DNA from: JANSWY01 sp965243755
GTDB lineage: Bacteria; Bacteroidota; Bacteroidia; Cytophagales; Cyclobacteriaceae
DNA: 64,000 nucleotides
Direction: 5' to 3'
Assembly: GCA_965243755.1 (NCBI GenBank)
Contig: CBDEVW010000003.1
Span: 62,001-126,000 of the forward strand
In this document: piece after piece, positions 36,779 to 46,112 of the stretch
Numbering within the stretch: the first letter of the stretch is position 1
Layout of the letters: every line of letters starts with the position of its first letter
Program-made: the position numbers and the translations under genes
Notes under the pieces: model-generated
Database searches by the model: none
What the model saw: only the letters and a program-made list of their open reading frames with translations
Told to the model about the DNA's origin: nothing

Positions 36779-37168
36779 CTAATTGGGTTTAGTGGCAATG
36801 GATACTTTGGCCTCCAGTGAGGTAGCTATGCTGGCTACTTTCACCAATTCATCTACTGGTACGTCTTTATCACAATGTAATACTACCAATCCCTCTTTTC
36901 CTGCAAACGAATTTCGCAATTCCATTTCCAATCGGTTGAAACTGATCTTTTTATCATTAACGAAATAATCCAGGTCTTTGGTAATGGTCACACTGACCTT
37001 TTGCAAAACAATGCTGGAACTTTTACTACTGGGAAGGTTCACTGGTAAACCTGAGGGAGTGATAAAGGATGCAGTCAACATGAAAAATATCAGTAGCAGA
37101 AAAATAATATCTGTCATGGATGACATACTAAATGCCGCCTCAATCTTATGTTTGGATTTTAGATTCAT
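36779..37168 (-). CDS. ExbD/TolR family biopolymer transport protein
   Basis: A 129-residue inner-membrane protein with one transmembrane helix (about 19-38) that carries the essential Asp20 (SMTDIIFLLLIFF), and a periplasmic domain. It forms the proton-driven motor with ExbB. The start overlaps the ExbB stop by 4 bp and the TonB-like gene follows at 2 bp, a complete motor operon. ExbD and TolR cannot be separated from sequence alone; no Tol-Pal genes are adjacent, which favours ExbD. Confidence 0.9.
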   Translation of the reverse strand: MNLKSKHKIEAAFSMSSMTDIIFLLLIFFMLTASFITPSGLPVNLPSSKSSSIVLQKVSVTITKDLDYFVNDKKISFNRLEMELRNSFAGKEGLVVLHCDKDVPVDELVKVASIATSLEAKVSIATKPN

Positions 37169-37851
37169 TTTTGTGGCTCCTGAAGTAGGTCAATAAAATC
37201 CACGGAATTGTATTCCATGGTATGAATAACCTTCTGAACCCTGGCCACCAGGTAATTGTACCCCAGGTAGGCCAAAATCCCAACAAACAACCCTGCAGCG
37301 GTTGTTACCATTGCTTCATATATTCCACTGGAAAGTAATTTAGGGCTCACTGCGCCTTCTTCCTGTGCTATGGAAATAAACGCCTGGATCATACCTGTAA
37401 CTGTACCAAGGAAACCAATCATCGGTGCAGCACCGGAGATGGTCGCCAGTAAACTAAGGTTTTTTTCCAGCTTATAGATTTCGATCTTACCTATGTTCTC
37501 AATAGAAACCTCAATATTCTTGAGCGGGCTTCCAATTCTGGATATCCCTTTCTCAATCATCTTGGCAATAGGAGTCCCGACTTGTGTACAAAGTAGCCTG
37601 GCCTCTGCAATATTGCCACTAATCACCTTACTTCTGATTTCCTCTCTGAAATTAGATGGCGTTTTGGAGGCATTCTTGATGGTGATCACACGCTCAACAA
37701 AAATATATACGGCCACAATCCACAGTAGCAAAATGGGTATAATCATATAGCCTCCTTTAAAAAGGAGGCTTAGTACTGTTATTGATTCTTCTACTTGATT
37801 TGGATCTACCGCATCGGTAGTAATCTGTAATAGCATAACAAAATCATTCAT
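37165..37851 (-). CDS. ExbB/MotA/TolQ family proton channel protein
   Basis: A 228-residue inner-membrane protein with three transmembrane helices (about 27-50, 120-150, 170-195). The last two contain the conserved AAPMIGFLGTVTGMI and YEAMVTTAAGLFVGI motifs of the ExbB family. It is the scaffold of the proton channel powered by the proton-motive force. ATG at 37851 (MNDFVMLLQ) is preferred; an ATG at 37875 is possible. The SPOR protein gene ends 49 bp upstream. Confidence 0.9.
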   Translation of the reverse strand: MNDFVMLLQITTDAVDPNQVEESITVLSLLFKGGYMIIPILLLWIVAVYIFVERVITIKNASKTPSNFREEIRSKVISGNIAEARLLCTQVGTPIAKMIEKGISRIGSPLKNIEVSIENIGKIEIYKLEKNLSLLATISGAAPMIGFLGTVTGMIQAFISIAQEEGAVSPKLLSSGIYEAMVTTAAGLFVGILAYLGYNYLVARVQKVIHTMEYNSVDFIDLLQEPQK

Positions 37852-37900
37852 TTGCTCTGAACAACGAAAGGTCATTCAAAACATTGTCAGGAAAAATTGA

Positions 37901-39058
37901 TTAATATCTAAGTGCCCAGATGTCTTCACCAAATTCTCCTTTGTACAAATCCATAGATGAAGCTGCACTCTGGAAAGAATCGAATTCTGCAATCCCAACC
38001 CTGTAGAACTTGTAGTCCTTAAATGGTGGAATTATATAAGGGCTTTTTCCCTGTGATGCCAGATCATTCGCATGATCATTTGCCAAATCACCATCGATGA
38101 AACTCGCAACAATAATGTACGTCTTCCCTGTCTGTCCACTCAATGCATTAACAACGCCAGCCTGTGTTGGTGTTGGTGTCGAAGTTGTAGTGGTAGTAGT
38201 ATTGGCACTAGTACTGGTAGTAGTGGCAGTTTGTTTAGGAGTAGTACTGGTCTGCTGTTTTGGAGTTTCAGTAGTAGTCGTTGTAGCAGCCGTTGAGGTA
38301 TTGCTCTTTTCTTTCTTTGTAGCGTCTGTATTAGTTGCCTTGTTATTGTTCTTTTTGTTTGTTTTTGGCTTTCTGTTCTTAGGTTTATTCTGAGCAACCT
38401 TTTTGTTGTCATCATCTCCCCCACCAAATAACGTAGTGTATCCAATAAACCCAACGCCCAATGTTACAATTACAGCAACACCAATAATGATCACTTTAGT
38501 AAACCCACCGGTTTTCTGAGTATCCATGGACGGGGGCACAAATTCCTTTTCCTCCTGATAGAAACTATCCTCATCAGCTTCATTGTAATCATCTACCTGA
38601 TAATCGTCATCTCCTGTTTCGAAGACACTGTCACTGGTATCGTCTGAGGCAACATCATCATCTATTTCAAACTCAGCGCCAAAATCATCATCATCCAGAT
38701 CTGACTCATCCGCTGGCTCAAGGATTCCCTCAAAGTCATCGGAATCAGCTTCAGAATCGATGGAGTCAAAATCAGGTTCATCCAATGAAATTTCACTTTC
38801 ACCAAAATCGTCGGCTTCAAAGGAAACTTCTTCTTCTATGGTTTCTTCTATTTCATCATCAGAAGTAGCTTCACTCTCGTCTTCAGTTTCTGTTTCTATC
38901 TCTTCATCTACAGAGAAAACATCATCACTATCCTCGGAGGAATCTTCTTCTACCTCATCATCGTCATCCAGTTCATCGTATTCCAAATCCGGCAAACCGA
39001 AATCCTCATCATCAAATTCGTTTTCTTCTGATTCGTTATCTAAGTTGTCCTCAGCCAT
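37901..39058 (-). CDS. SPOR-domain membrane protein with acidic cytoplasmic region
   Basis: A 385-residue bitopic protein: a very acidic N-terminal region of about 180 residues (Asp/Glu/Ser), one transmembrane helix (about 188-212, KVIIIGVAVIVTLGVGFIGY), a Lys/Asn-rich then Thr-rich linker (about 220-300) and a C-terminal SPOR domain (about 308-385, KTYIIVASFIDGDLAND ... YRVGIAEF). SPOR domains bind denuded septal peptidoglycan, so a division or cell-wall role is likely. The extreme acidity of the cytoplasmic part may bind a basic partner. It precedes exbB on the same strand. Confidence 0.85.
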   Translation of the reverse strand: MAEDNLDNESEENEFDDEDFGLPDLEYDELDDDDEVEEDSSEDSDDVFSVDEEIETETEDESEATSDDEIEETIEEEVSFEADDFGESEISLDEPDFDSIDSEADSDDFEGILEPADESDLDDDDFGAEFEIDDDVASDDTSDSVFETGDDDYQVDDYNEADEDSFYQEEKEFVPPSMDTQKTGGFTKVIIIGVAVIVTLGVGFIGYTTLFGGGDDDNKKVAQNKPKNRKPKTNKKNNNKATNTDATKKEKSNTSTAATTTTTETPKQQTSTTPKQTATTTSTSANTTTTTTSTPTPTQAGVVNALSGQTGKTYIIVASFIDGDLANDHANDLASQGKSPYIIPPFKDYKFYRVGIAEFDSFQSAASSMDLYKGEFGEDIWALRY

Positions 39059-39177
39059 CTATGTAATTGTTTTTTGCGAATAGTTTTACCTGTCGGAAAA
39101 TGCCATTTGGGAAAAATCCGTTTGCCTTTCCTGCGTTAAATATAGAAAAAAATAGTTTAGTTATATTATTTTGAGCC

Positions 39178-40836
39178 TTAGAATGAATAGCTAAAACCTC
39201 CCTGAACCTGAAGTACCCTCATTGGATAGTTCATATATCTTTGATTTTCAGCCCCTAATAGGTTCATGAAGTTCAGAAATAAGCCTGATCTCTCCGATAA
39301 GATATACCTTGTCCGGATATCCAAATTCATGACAGGGTCCAATTTTTTCTGCAAACCTGAAGCTTCATTGTAGCCTTCAATGCCTCCCAAAACTTCCAGT
39401 GATGGCCTAATGATTACCTTGTTCAATAATTTATATTTTCCACCCAGCGTGAATTCATATTGGGGTCTGTGCCATGCTTCCGCTATTTGATCCGTATCGT
39501 ACCCATTGAATGCGACACTGGCCTGTAGCCCGGCTTTGTCACCAAATGAATAGTTGAAGTCACTGTTAAGTCGAAACATCGTGGTATTGCCATCGTCATA
39601 AATCAGGCTAAACCGGGAACTATCCAGTTGACTATTGACCAAAAAGGCCATATTCTCATAACTACCTGTTGAGAAGCCAAATGTCACCTCAGCCTTGTCT
39701 GACAGGTTTCCCCTCAAACCTCCATAGACCTCAATTCTTTTCGTCTCATTTCTAACATCCAGGTTTTGTTGTATCCATTGGTTTTGCTCTGAATGAGCCG
39801 TCCAGGTAGTAAAAGACTGGTCCCCACGTAATCCCCCATAGATTTCAAATCCATCTGAAATAGGAAAAGCCATTCGTAAATCAGGAAATATTTTCACTGC
39901 GGCCTCACCTCCCGTGGTGTCTGTGGATACAAAAACATTCAAACCACCATGTAGCCGAAATTTCGACAACCCAAATTTAACTCCGGGGCTAAACCTGAAT
40001 TGATTTCTTTCTAACCTCAACAACTCATCTTCATAGGTGGAAACATTACCGCTGATATCCAGGGAGGCAGTCCAATCATCGTTGATCCTATATTGCTGCA
40101 GACCAGTGAATTTAAAAAGTTGCTCAGCTGCCTCAAAATTATCCGATTGGGTCGCAAAACCTATTTCGTAATTGAGTCTGAATGGACTTTCAACCCTTGA
40201 AGTTGAAATGCCAGTAATTAACTCCAGCTTGTTGAATGCCTGCCTGATGCTATCCCTGTCAGGAGTAGGTATCTCATTGCTATATCCATAGAAATGATTA
40301 TATCGGTTAGTGAAATTTATGCTTCCATGATAGGTGATCGCACCGGTATAACCCTTTGCGAATACTTCCGCCAACGATGTGCCTGAACCACTATTTTTAT
40401 CATCAACTGGTCCTTTATTATATGACAGGTGATTAACATGTGCGCCTACACTTACTTTGTCACTCCTCTTGTTTGCGTACATCACATCCAGAAAGGGGCT
40501 TCCGAAATTCCCATATCCCAGTTGTACCTGTCCGTTATACAGTTTTTCCAATTCAGGCGGCTTCAATCGTAATATTCTGATTTTGGTAGGTGCAATGATT
40601 GGTGAAAATGAAAGGTCTTTCACTTCAAACTTCACTTCCAGGGGGCTTTGCTCTTTCTGATCGAACTTTATTTTTTCGTAAAACCGATTAAACGGTGGTA
40701 GCTCTATCTTTTTATCCTTTTCAATGACTATCTCTGCATCTTCCACCTCTCCGTCATCTTCCCAGTCACCCTGCTGCGCTAGCAAAATGCCTGGTACTAA
40801 CAACATCAAAAGTGTCGTATATATCCTACTGTTCAT
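39178..40836 (-). CDS. Outer-membrane beta-barrel protein
   Basis: A 552-residue protein with signal peptide (cut after LLAQ, about residue 20), an acidic start (GDWEDDGEVEDAE) and a barrel of many alternating strands ending in F (QGGFSYSF), the usual outer-membrane signature. It has the look of a TonB-dependent receptor barrel but no plug domain was recognised. The ATG at 40836 overlaps the end of the upstream TPR gene by 11 bp; a GTG two codons earlier is possible. Coupling to the TPR protein suggests they act together at the envelope. Confidence 0.78.
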   Translation of the reverse strand: MNSRIYTTLLMLLVPGILLAQQGDWEDDGEVEDAEIVIEKDKKIELPPFNRFYEKIKFDQKEQSPLEVKFEVKDLSFSPIIAPTKIRILRLKPPELEKLYNGQVQLGYGNFGSPFLDVMYANKRSDKVSVGAHVNHLSYNKGPVDDKNSGSGTSLAEVFAKGYTGAITYHGSINFTNRYNHFYGYSNEIPTPDRDSIRQAFNKLELITGISTSRVESPFRLNYEIGFATQSDNFEAAEQLFKFTGLQQYRINDDWTASLDISGNVSTYEDELLRLERNQFRFSPGVKFGLSKFRLHGGLNVFVSTDTTGGEAAVKIFPDLRMAFPISDGFEIYGGLRGDQSFTTWTAHSEQNQWIQQNLDVRNETKRIEVYGGLRGNLSDKAEVTFGFSTGSYENMAFLVNSQLDSSRFSLIYDDGNTTMFRLNSDFNYSFGDKAGLQASVAFNGYDTDQIAEAWHRPQYEFTLGGKYKLLNKVIIRPSLEVLGGIEGYNEASGLQKKLDPVMNLDIRTRYILSERSGLFLNFMNLLGAENQRYMNYPMRVLQVQGGFSYSF

Positions 40837-43800
40837 GCTCACCCTGATTAGTATTTAAAGAATCAACCACCGTACCATCATCCAACACCTTCTTTTCAAG
40901 CTTTTCTATTTCAAGCAGTTTCTTTCTTGCCGCCAACACGATCTCTTCTACTTTTGATTTCTCCACTACTGAAGTCAATGTTGCTTTTGCCTGGAACAGC
41001 TCATCCATTGCGATATAATTCTCGGCAATTAAAATGAAAGATCTACCTAACCAGGTGTCATAACCAGCATACTGCTTATTGAGCTCAAAACAGGTTTCAA
41101 TGGATTGTTTATATTTCCCTTGTAGGTAATAGACTCTTGCGAGATTATAGTGTGCCTGAGCTCCGTTCTCATCTTTTATATCGTTAATCAATTGAAGATA
41201 CTGGTCTATGGCAAGATTGTACCTCTTTTGCTGTTTATAAATATCACCAATCAGCAATACAGCTTTTGCTCTGGTGTCCTGATTCAGTTTCCTGCTTTCC
41301 ATGATCTTCTCGGCATAACTAATGGCACTATCCATTTGCTGTAATTCATAAAATGCCTGCATCTGGCCTACCCAGCTGTTCCCCTGGTCCCGGCTTGTGC
41401 GGGCATAGGTACCCAATTCACGGAAAACCGATAATGCTTCCTGGTGCTGATTATTTTCTTGCAGCAAACTTCCCAAACGATATAGGGCTCTCGTCAGGTA
41501 TTTGCCTGATTTGTCGCTGGTAACTTCTTTCAGTTCTGCAATGGCATCCGCAAACTGATCTTTTTTGAAATGACATTCGGCGATCAAGTACGAAACCTCA
41601 TTATTGAAGCTGCTGCTGGTGTATTTTAGTCTGAAGTTTTTCAGGGATTCATTGGCAGCTTCATATCTGCCACTATAATACAATGACTTGGCTGCTTCAA
41701 ATTCTATACTTTCAAGACTTTCATCATTAGGGTTTGCTGCCTTGTATCTCTCCAGAAAGTCATTGAAATCAGTATCGTTTCCTGTTACGGCATAAAGTTG
41801 TTGCAAGCCAAGTAAAGCACCATTGGCTGTTTTATGGGTTAAATAATCATTTAATACGGCCTTATAATCTGATTCTGCTTCCTGGTATTTTCCAAGATTG
41901 TACTGTGCCACTGCACGCTTAAGGAGTGCATGCGGTACGAGCTGACTTTCCGGGTATTCAGTGATTAGTTGGCTAAATCCAACCACCGCAGTTTCGTAAA
42001 TTCCTGATTCAAAATTCAATTCTGCCAACTGAAAAATCCCATTGTCCCTATAGGAGGAATTGGAGAAATTGTTGATTAGTTTATTGTAATGTGTTTTCGC
42101 TGGTTCCGGTTGTTCATTCAAACTATATACTACACCAAGTTGAAAATTGACATAGTCTAGTGCCGCATCCTGATTTCCTAATAATGATTGGTAAGTTGTA
42201 ATGGCCTTCTCATAATTTTTCACCACATAATGACAATCCCCCACACGAATTTTTGCATCAGCTTTTAACGTTGGGTGATCAAGATCACTGTTCAGGAATG
42301 AATTGAAGTTAGCTTTCGCATTTTCATAATCTTTTGCATTGAAATAAGCATAGCCAAGCCCATATCGACATAATTGTTTGATATAGTGACTCTCCTGAGC
42401 ATTATCATTGATGTACAATGCTGATTTGTAGGCATTGATAGCGTCTGTATATTTCTTGCCAATACTAAAAGCCTCACCCTTCCAATAATGTGCTTTGATA
42501 TTCAGTAACCTGTTCTCCTTGTATTTCAGTGATTTGTCAAAATAATAGATAGCATTTCTGAATAACCTATTATTGAACTGATCAGATGCCTTTTGAAATG
42601 TTACTTTCTGATAGGTATTTTTGATAGAAGGAGACAACTGTTCAAGACTCTCGATATACCTGATGGCCAAATCATAATCAGACGTGTTGAGAAAAGCTTC
42701 AGTCAGCAACTCATTGACCTGTACGGTATATTGGCCTTTTGGGAAGTTGATCTGGTATTGTTTGGCCCCTTCAATACACTCTTTGTACTCTCCCAGCTTA
42801 AAGGATACTTTCACCAACTGGAATGTAGCTTCTTCTCTGATATCCAGTTGCTCTGACTTTAAAGCCTGCCAAAAGGCCGTTTTAGCAAATTCCAGGTTCT
42901 CCTGTTCGAGGTACAACTTACCCAGGTAATAGGAACTGTAATGCCCCACATCTGCTTTATCCAGGGCCGACAAACTATAATATTCAGTGGCCTTACTCAC
43001 ATTTCCACTCATGCGATAAGCTTCTCCAATGTTAAAATATACCTCCGGCTCAGCCTTGTTGTTGGATGCTGCCAGACCCTGTTCAAAAGAGGTGATTGCG
43101 TCTGGAAACAATTGTAGTTTCAATTGTGCGTTTCCCATTACAAAATAGAGTTTGGGATCTATTGCATAACCCTCCTTTTGCGCCTTCTTACAGAAATTGA
43201 TACAAGCCCTGTATTTACCATTTTGCAAATGTATGGTGGCGATCATCAGTGCGGAAGAACCAATATAATCGCTACTGTTGGATGCGATCGTTAATGATTC
43301 CAGTGACTGTTCATACTTCTGCTGTTTGAACTGGATATAGCCTAAATAATAATGTGCGGCATAATAATACTCAGAATCTGGCTGGTCAACTTTAGCAAAT
43401 TGCTCAGCGGCTTCTGGCATCAATTTTAGATTGAAATAACTGTATCCAAACTTAAAAGCCAGGTCATCCTCGAGTTGAACTGTTGCCTTAGCTTTTTTAA
43501 AATAAGTTACTGCTTGCTTATACTTTCCATTTTGGTAGAAATAACTCCCGATTTCATAGTATGCGAGACCAGCTTTAGAGTGAAAAGGGTATTTCTCCAA
43601 ATAGGATTCCATCAGGTATTCTCCATCCTGATGATACAATTTCAGTGCTGACATAGCTCTGTAGTAGGCGGCATTCCCAAGGTTGTTTTGATTGGTACCT
43701 ACTCGCAGGTATTGCTCAAACTTGTCTCGGGCCTGGTTGTATTGACCAAGTTCATAATAGCCAATGGCCTGTTGATACAATGATTCACTGGGGGTACTTG

Positions 43801-43867
43801 CGGTTCCAATCCAGGCATAACTTTGGAAAACCGTCAATAAGCATAAGGTTGCTATCAGTTGCTTCAA
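40826..43867 (-). CDS. Large exported TPR-repeat protein
   Basis: A 1013-residue protein with a signal peptide (about 1-18, VFQSYA) and more than twenty tetratricopeptide units covering about 30-980 (e.g. AIGYYELGQYNQARDKF, YFKKAKA, YFNLKLMPEAAEQFAKV). It resembles CpoB/YbgF-type TPR proteins and the large TPR scaffolds found with outer-membrane proteins in Bacteroidota. The start is TTG at 43867, since an in-frame stop lies 6 bp upstream and the signal begins directly. It is translationally coupled to the barrel protein that follows. Confidence 0.85.
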   Translation of the reverse strand: MKQLIATLCLLTVFQSYAWIGTASTPSESLYQQAIGYYELGQYNQARDKFEQYLRVGTNQNNLGNAAYYRAMSALKLYHQDGEYLMESYLEKYPFHSKAGLAYYEIGSYFYQNGKYKQAVTYFKKAKATVQLEDDLAFKFGYSYFNLKLMPEAAEQFAKVDQPDSEYYYAAHYYLGYIQFKQQKYEQSLESLTIASNSSDYIGSSALMIATIHLQNGKYRACINFCKKAQKEGYAIDPKLYFVMGNAQLKLQLFPDAITSFEQGLAASNNKAEPEVYFNIGEAYRMSGNVSKATEYYSLSALDKADVGHYSSYYLGKLYLEQENLEFAKTAFWQALKSEQLDIREEATFQLVKVSFKLGEYKECIEGAKQYQINFPKGQYTVQVNELLTEAFLNTSDYDLAIRYIESLEQLSPSIKNTYQKVTFQKASDQFNNRLFRNAIYYFDKSLKYKENRLLNIKAHYWKGEAFSIGKKYTDAINAYKSALYINDNAQESHYIKQLCRYGLGYAYFNAKDYENAKANFNSFLNSDLDHPTLKADAKIRVGDCHYVVKNYEKAITTYQSLLGNQDAALDYVNFQLGVVYSLNEQPEPAKTHYNKLINNFSNSSYRDNGIFQLAELNFESGIYETAVVGFSQLITEYPESQLVPHALLKRAVAQYNLGKYQEAESDYKAVLNDYLTHKTANGALLGLQQLYAVTGNDTDFNDFLERYKAANPNDESLESIEFEAAKSLYYSGRYEAANESLKNFRLKYTSSSFNNEVSYLIAECHFKKDQFADAIAELKEVTSDKSGKYLTRALYRLGSLLQENNQHQEALSVFRELGTYARTSRDQGNSWVGQMQAFYELQQMDSAISYAEKIMESRKLNQDTRAKAVLLIGDIYKQQKRYNLAIDQYLQLINDIKDENGAQAHYNLARVYYLQGKYKQSIETCFELNKQYAGYDTWLGRSFILIAENYIAMDELFQAKATLTSVVEKSKVEEIVLAARKKLLEIEKLEKKVLDDGTVVDSLNTNQGEHEQ

Positions 43868-43910
43868 ATTTTATTCTTTTTCCACACTAACGAAGCTTTT
43901 GCTTCAATAT

Positions 43911-44948
43911 TTAATGCATGAGTTTGAAAATAAGTTCTTTCAGCAGATATCCTTCAGTAAGGTTTCCGGAAGCTCCAACGCCTTTTGTCATCATGTCTGC
44001 CTGTCGGATATGACCCAGGTTTTGCATGACCTTTTGTATCGGATAATTCTTTGCTGCTGTCATGTATTCATCCACAAAATACGGACTTACCCCTATCAGG
44101 GATGCAATTTCATTTTTGCCTTGATGACTGTTTTTCATCCTGGCGCCATGAATCAGCAGCAACTTATTGAAATAATTGAACAAATTAAAAATGACCAGTA
44201 TCGCAGGATTGCTTTTGGGGTTAGCCTGAAAATAATTGATGATCTGGTTGGCCTTAAGTACCTGTTTGAAAGAAATGGATTTTTGCAATTCGAATACATT
44301 GTACTCCTTGCTGATGCCTACAAATTTCGACACATGATGATCTTCAATTTTGATGGGTTCACTAAAATTGAGAAGCATTTTGTCTATCTCATTGGATAAC
44401 CTGCTGAGGTTGTTGCCAATGAAGTCAGCCAGCATTTGTACTGCTTTTTCAGTAACCTGAAACTTCTTTTCTGAAAAATAAGACTTGATAAACGCCGGTA
44501 TCTGGTTGTCGTAAAGCTTTTTACTAACAATGGAAACAGTTTGCTTATCGATCATCTTGCCAATGGCCTTACGCTTGTCAACCGTCTTGTATTTGTGTGC
44601 AAATACCAAAATTGTTGAAGGTTGAGGGTTCGACAAGTAGTTCTCAAGCAGTTTAGCTCCGTTTTCCTTCGTCAGATCTTTGATTTCCTGTGCTTCCTTC
44701 ACGATCACCACCTGCCGGTCAGACATCATTGGAAACCTACGGGCATTGTTGATCACAGCACTCATCTCAACATCCTTACCATACAACACCATTTGATTGA
44801 AGCCTCTTTGTGACTCCTCCAGAGCGTTATCTTCAATGTAATCGACGATCCGATCAATGAAATACGGTTCATCCCCCTGCAAAAAATATACAGGCGAATA
44901 GTTGCCTTTCTTCAATTCCGCGAATACACTTTCAAAAGTTGCTGCCAT
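43911..44948 (-). CDS. holA: DNA polymerase III subunit delta
   Basis: A 345-residue clamp-loader subunit that opens the beta sliding clamp. Family features: YFLQGDEPYFIDRIVDYIE (about 21-39), FNQMVLYGKDV, RRFPMMSDRQVVIVKEAQ (about 66-83) and NNLSRLSNEIDKMLL. Length is right for the family. It lies 43 bp upstream of the large TPR gene. Start ATG at 44948. Confidence 0.9.
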   Translation of the reverse strand: MAATFESVFAELKKGNYSPVYFLQGDEPYFIDRIVDYIEDNALEESQRGFNQMVLYGKDVEMSAVINNARRFPMMSDRQVVIVKEAQEIKDLTKENGAKLLENYLSNPQPSTILVFAHKYKTVDKRKAIGKMIDKQTVSIVSKKLYDNQIPAFIKSYFSEKKFQVTEKAVQMLADFIGNNLSRLSNEIDKMLLNFSEPIKIEDHHVSKFVGISKEYNVFELQKSISFKQVLKANQIINYFQANPKSNPAILVIFNLFNYFNKLLLIHGARMKNSHQGKNEIASLIGVSPYFVDEYMTAAKNYPIQKVMQNLGHIRQADMMTKGVGASGNLTEGYLLKELIFKLMH

Positions 44949-45236
44949 GGTTACAAATTTGCTAAATGATTATTAATAAATCACCATCAACACCTAAAAT
45001 TGAAGTCTACCAATAATGTTTAAAATAGCTTAATGTTTAATAAACTTTTTTTTCACACTAAAACTTTTTTGACCTTTCTAAACAATTGTGTTTCAGCGGA
45101 ATATTTCAACAATTTGACGCAATATATTGAGCACCTGATGAGTTACATGTCTGATACTAAACATATTCTCAAAGAACCATTAATTGTACTTTTTCAATAA
45201 TTAACGGTATAATTTTTATTTCTAAGCCAGAATAAA

Positions 45237-45244
45237 TAGATTTG
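45237..45244 (+). promoter_or_regulatory. Candidate -7 promoter element (TAGATTTG)
   Basis: TAGATTTG fits the Bacteroidota -7 consensus and ends 28 bp before the small gene at 45273. The 324-bp gap between holA and this gene is otherwise AT-rich (T8 at 45047-45055 region) with no gene seen. No clean -33 TTG. Confidence 0.4.
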
Positions 45245-45272
45245 TAATGGAGCATAGATTAGAAAAGTTAAC

Positions 45273-45512
45273 ATGCATTTAATATGGTACAATCCAGATA
45301 CTTCTTCCTACGAGCAGGGACCTGAAGAAGATTATCTGAAGACAAAAGCAGCTAGTTTCAATTCGGAAGGATTCAATGTTTTATATGAATTCAGTAAGAC
45401 GACCATGCATATTGCAGATAAGATCATCAAATCGTTGAATCTGGTTCGGGAGACGAGTCAGGGAAATGATTTACTGAATCGAATTGAGCAGGAACAAATT
45501 GACTTGAAATAA
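45273..45512 (+). CDS. Small cytoplasmic protein of unknown function
   Basis: A 79-residue soluble protein opening MHLIWYNPDTSSYEQG, then a helical half. No signal or known domain. It has a candidate promoter just upstream and is followed after 61 bp by a lipoprotein gene on the same strand. Codon pattern and position support a real gene. Confidence 0.6.
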   Translation: MHLIWYNPDTSSYEQGPEEDYLKTKAASFNSEGFNVLYEFSKTTMHIADKIIKSLNLVRETSQGNDLLNRIEQEQIDLK

Positions 45513-45576
45513 GACTGCAAATCAAATTCACTCCCCCCTTTTAAATCCTCAGAAATAAGGATAAATTAGCCGCTTG

Positions 45577-46098
45577 ATGAGGCAGTTAATTTCAATATTA
45601 TTCATATCTCTATTTATTTTTGGCTCCTGTTCAGGTGGCCGAGTCATTCACTTCACCAATAGTGAAGCTGAATTCTCCACTTACAAAACTTATAAGTTCA
45701 GAAGAATCAAACAGGACAGCATCAGCACTGATGGTATTAAAATCCTGGAAACGATTAAAGATGCTATCCAGGCTGAAATGAACCTGAGGGGTTATAAGCC
45801 CAACAACAAAGCTGATCTGCAACTTCATTATGACCTCATTTCTAGTTTAGAGTCCTCGGGCCCACCAGCTAATACTTATAATCCGTATTTCTTCAATCCC
45901 TATGCCCCGGCATTTATGCCCAGGGATATCTATAAGTCTGTGCTTTTAATTGAGATTTATGATTTAAAAAACAAAAAACTTGTATGGCAGGCCAGTCTTG
46001 ATCTTTCTCATGTCAAAAGAGAAAAGAAGCGAAGTGAAATGCTTCAGAAAGCTGTTGCAAGGATCTTTTCTACCTATTTACAAACTGCACCAAACTAA
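45577..46098 (+). CDS. DUF4136 family lipoprotein
   Basis: A 173-residue lipoprotein (MRQLISILFISLFIFGSC, lipid Cys at 18) with the DUF4136 pattern: an early FSTYKTYKFR, NLRGYKPNNKADLQLHYDL in the middle and KLVWQASLDLSH near the end, where the family has (K/R)(L/K)VW(R/Q)G. Function of the family is unknown; members are outer-membrane lipoproteins. ATG at 45577 is preferred to TTG one codon earlier. It ends 14 bp before nhaC. Confidence 0.8.
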   Translation: MRQLISILFISLFIFGSCSGGRVIHFTNSEAEFSTYKTYKFRRIKQDSISTDGIKILETIKDAIQAEMNLRGYKPNNKADLQLHYDLISSLESSGPPANTYNPYFFNPYAPAFMPRDIYKSVLLIEIYDLKNKKLVWQASLDLSHVKREKKRSEMLQKAVARIFSTYLQTAPN

Positions 46099-46112
46099 CA
46101 AAAAGCTTATTG

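Noticed and set aside
38760..39083. Ser-rich frame on the plus strand
   Set aside because: It is the antisense of the Asp/Glu repeats of the SPOR protein; the low complexity is inherited.
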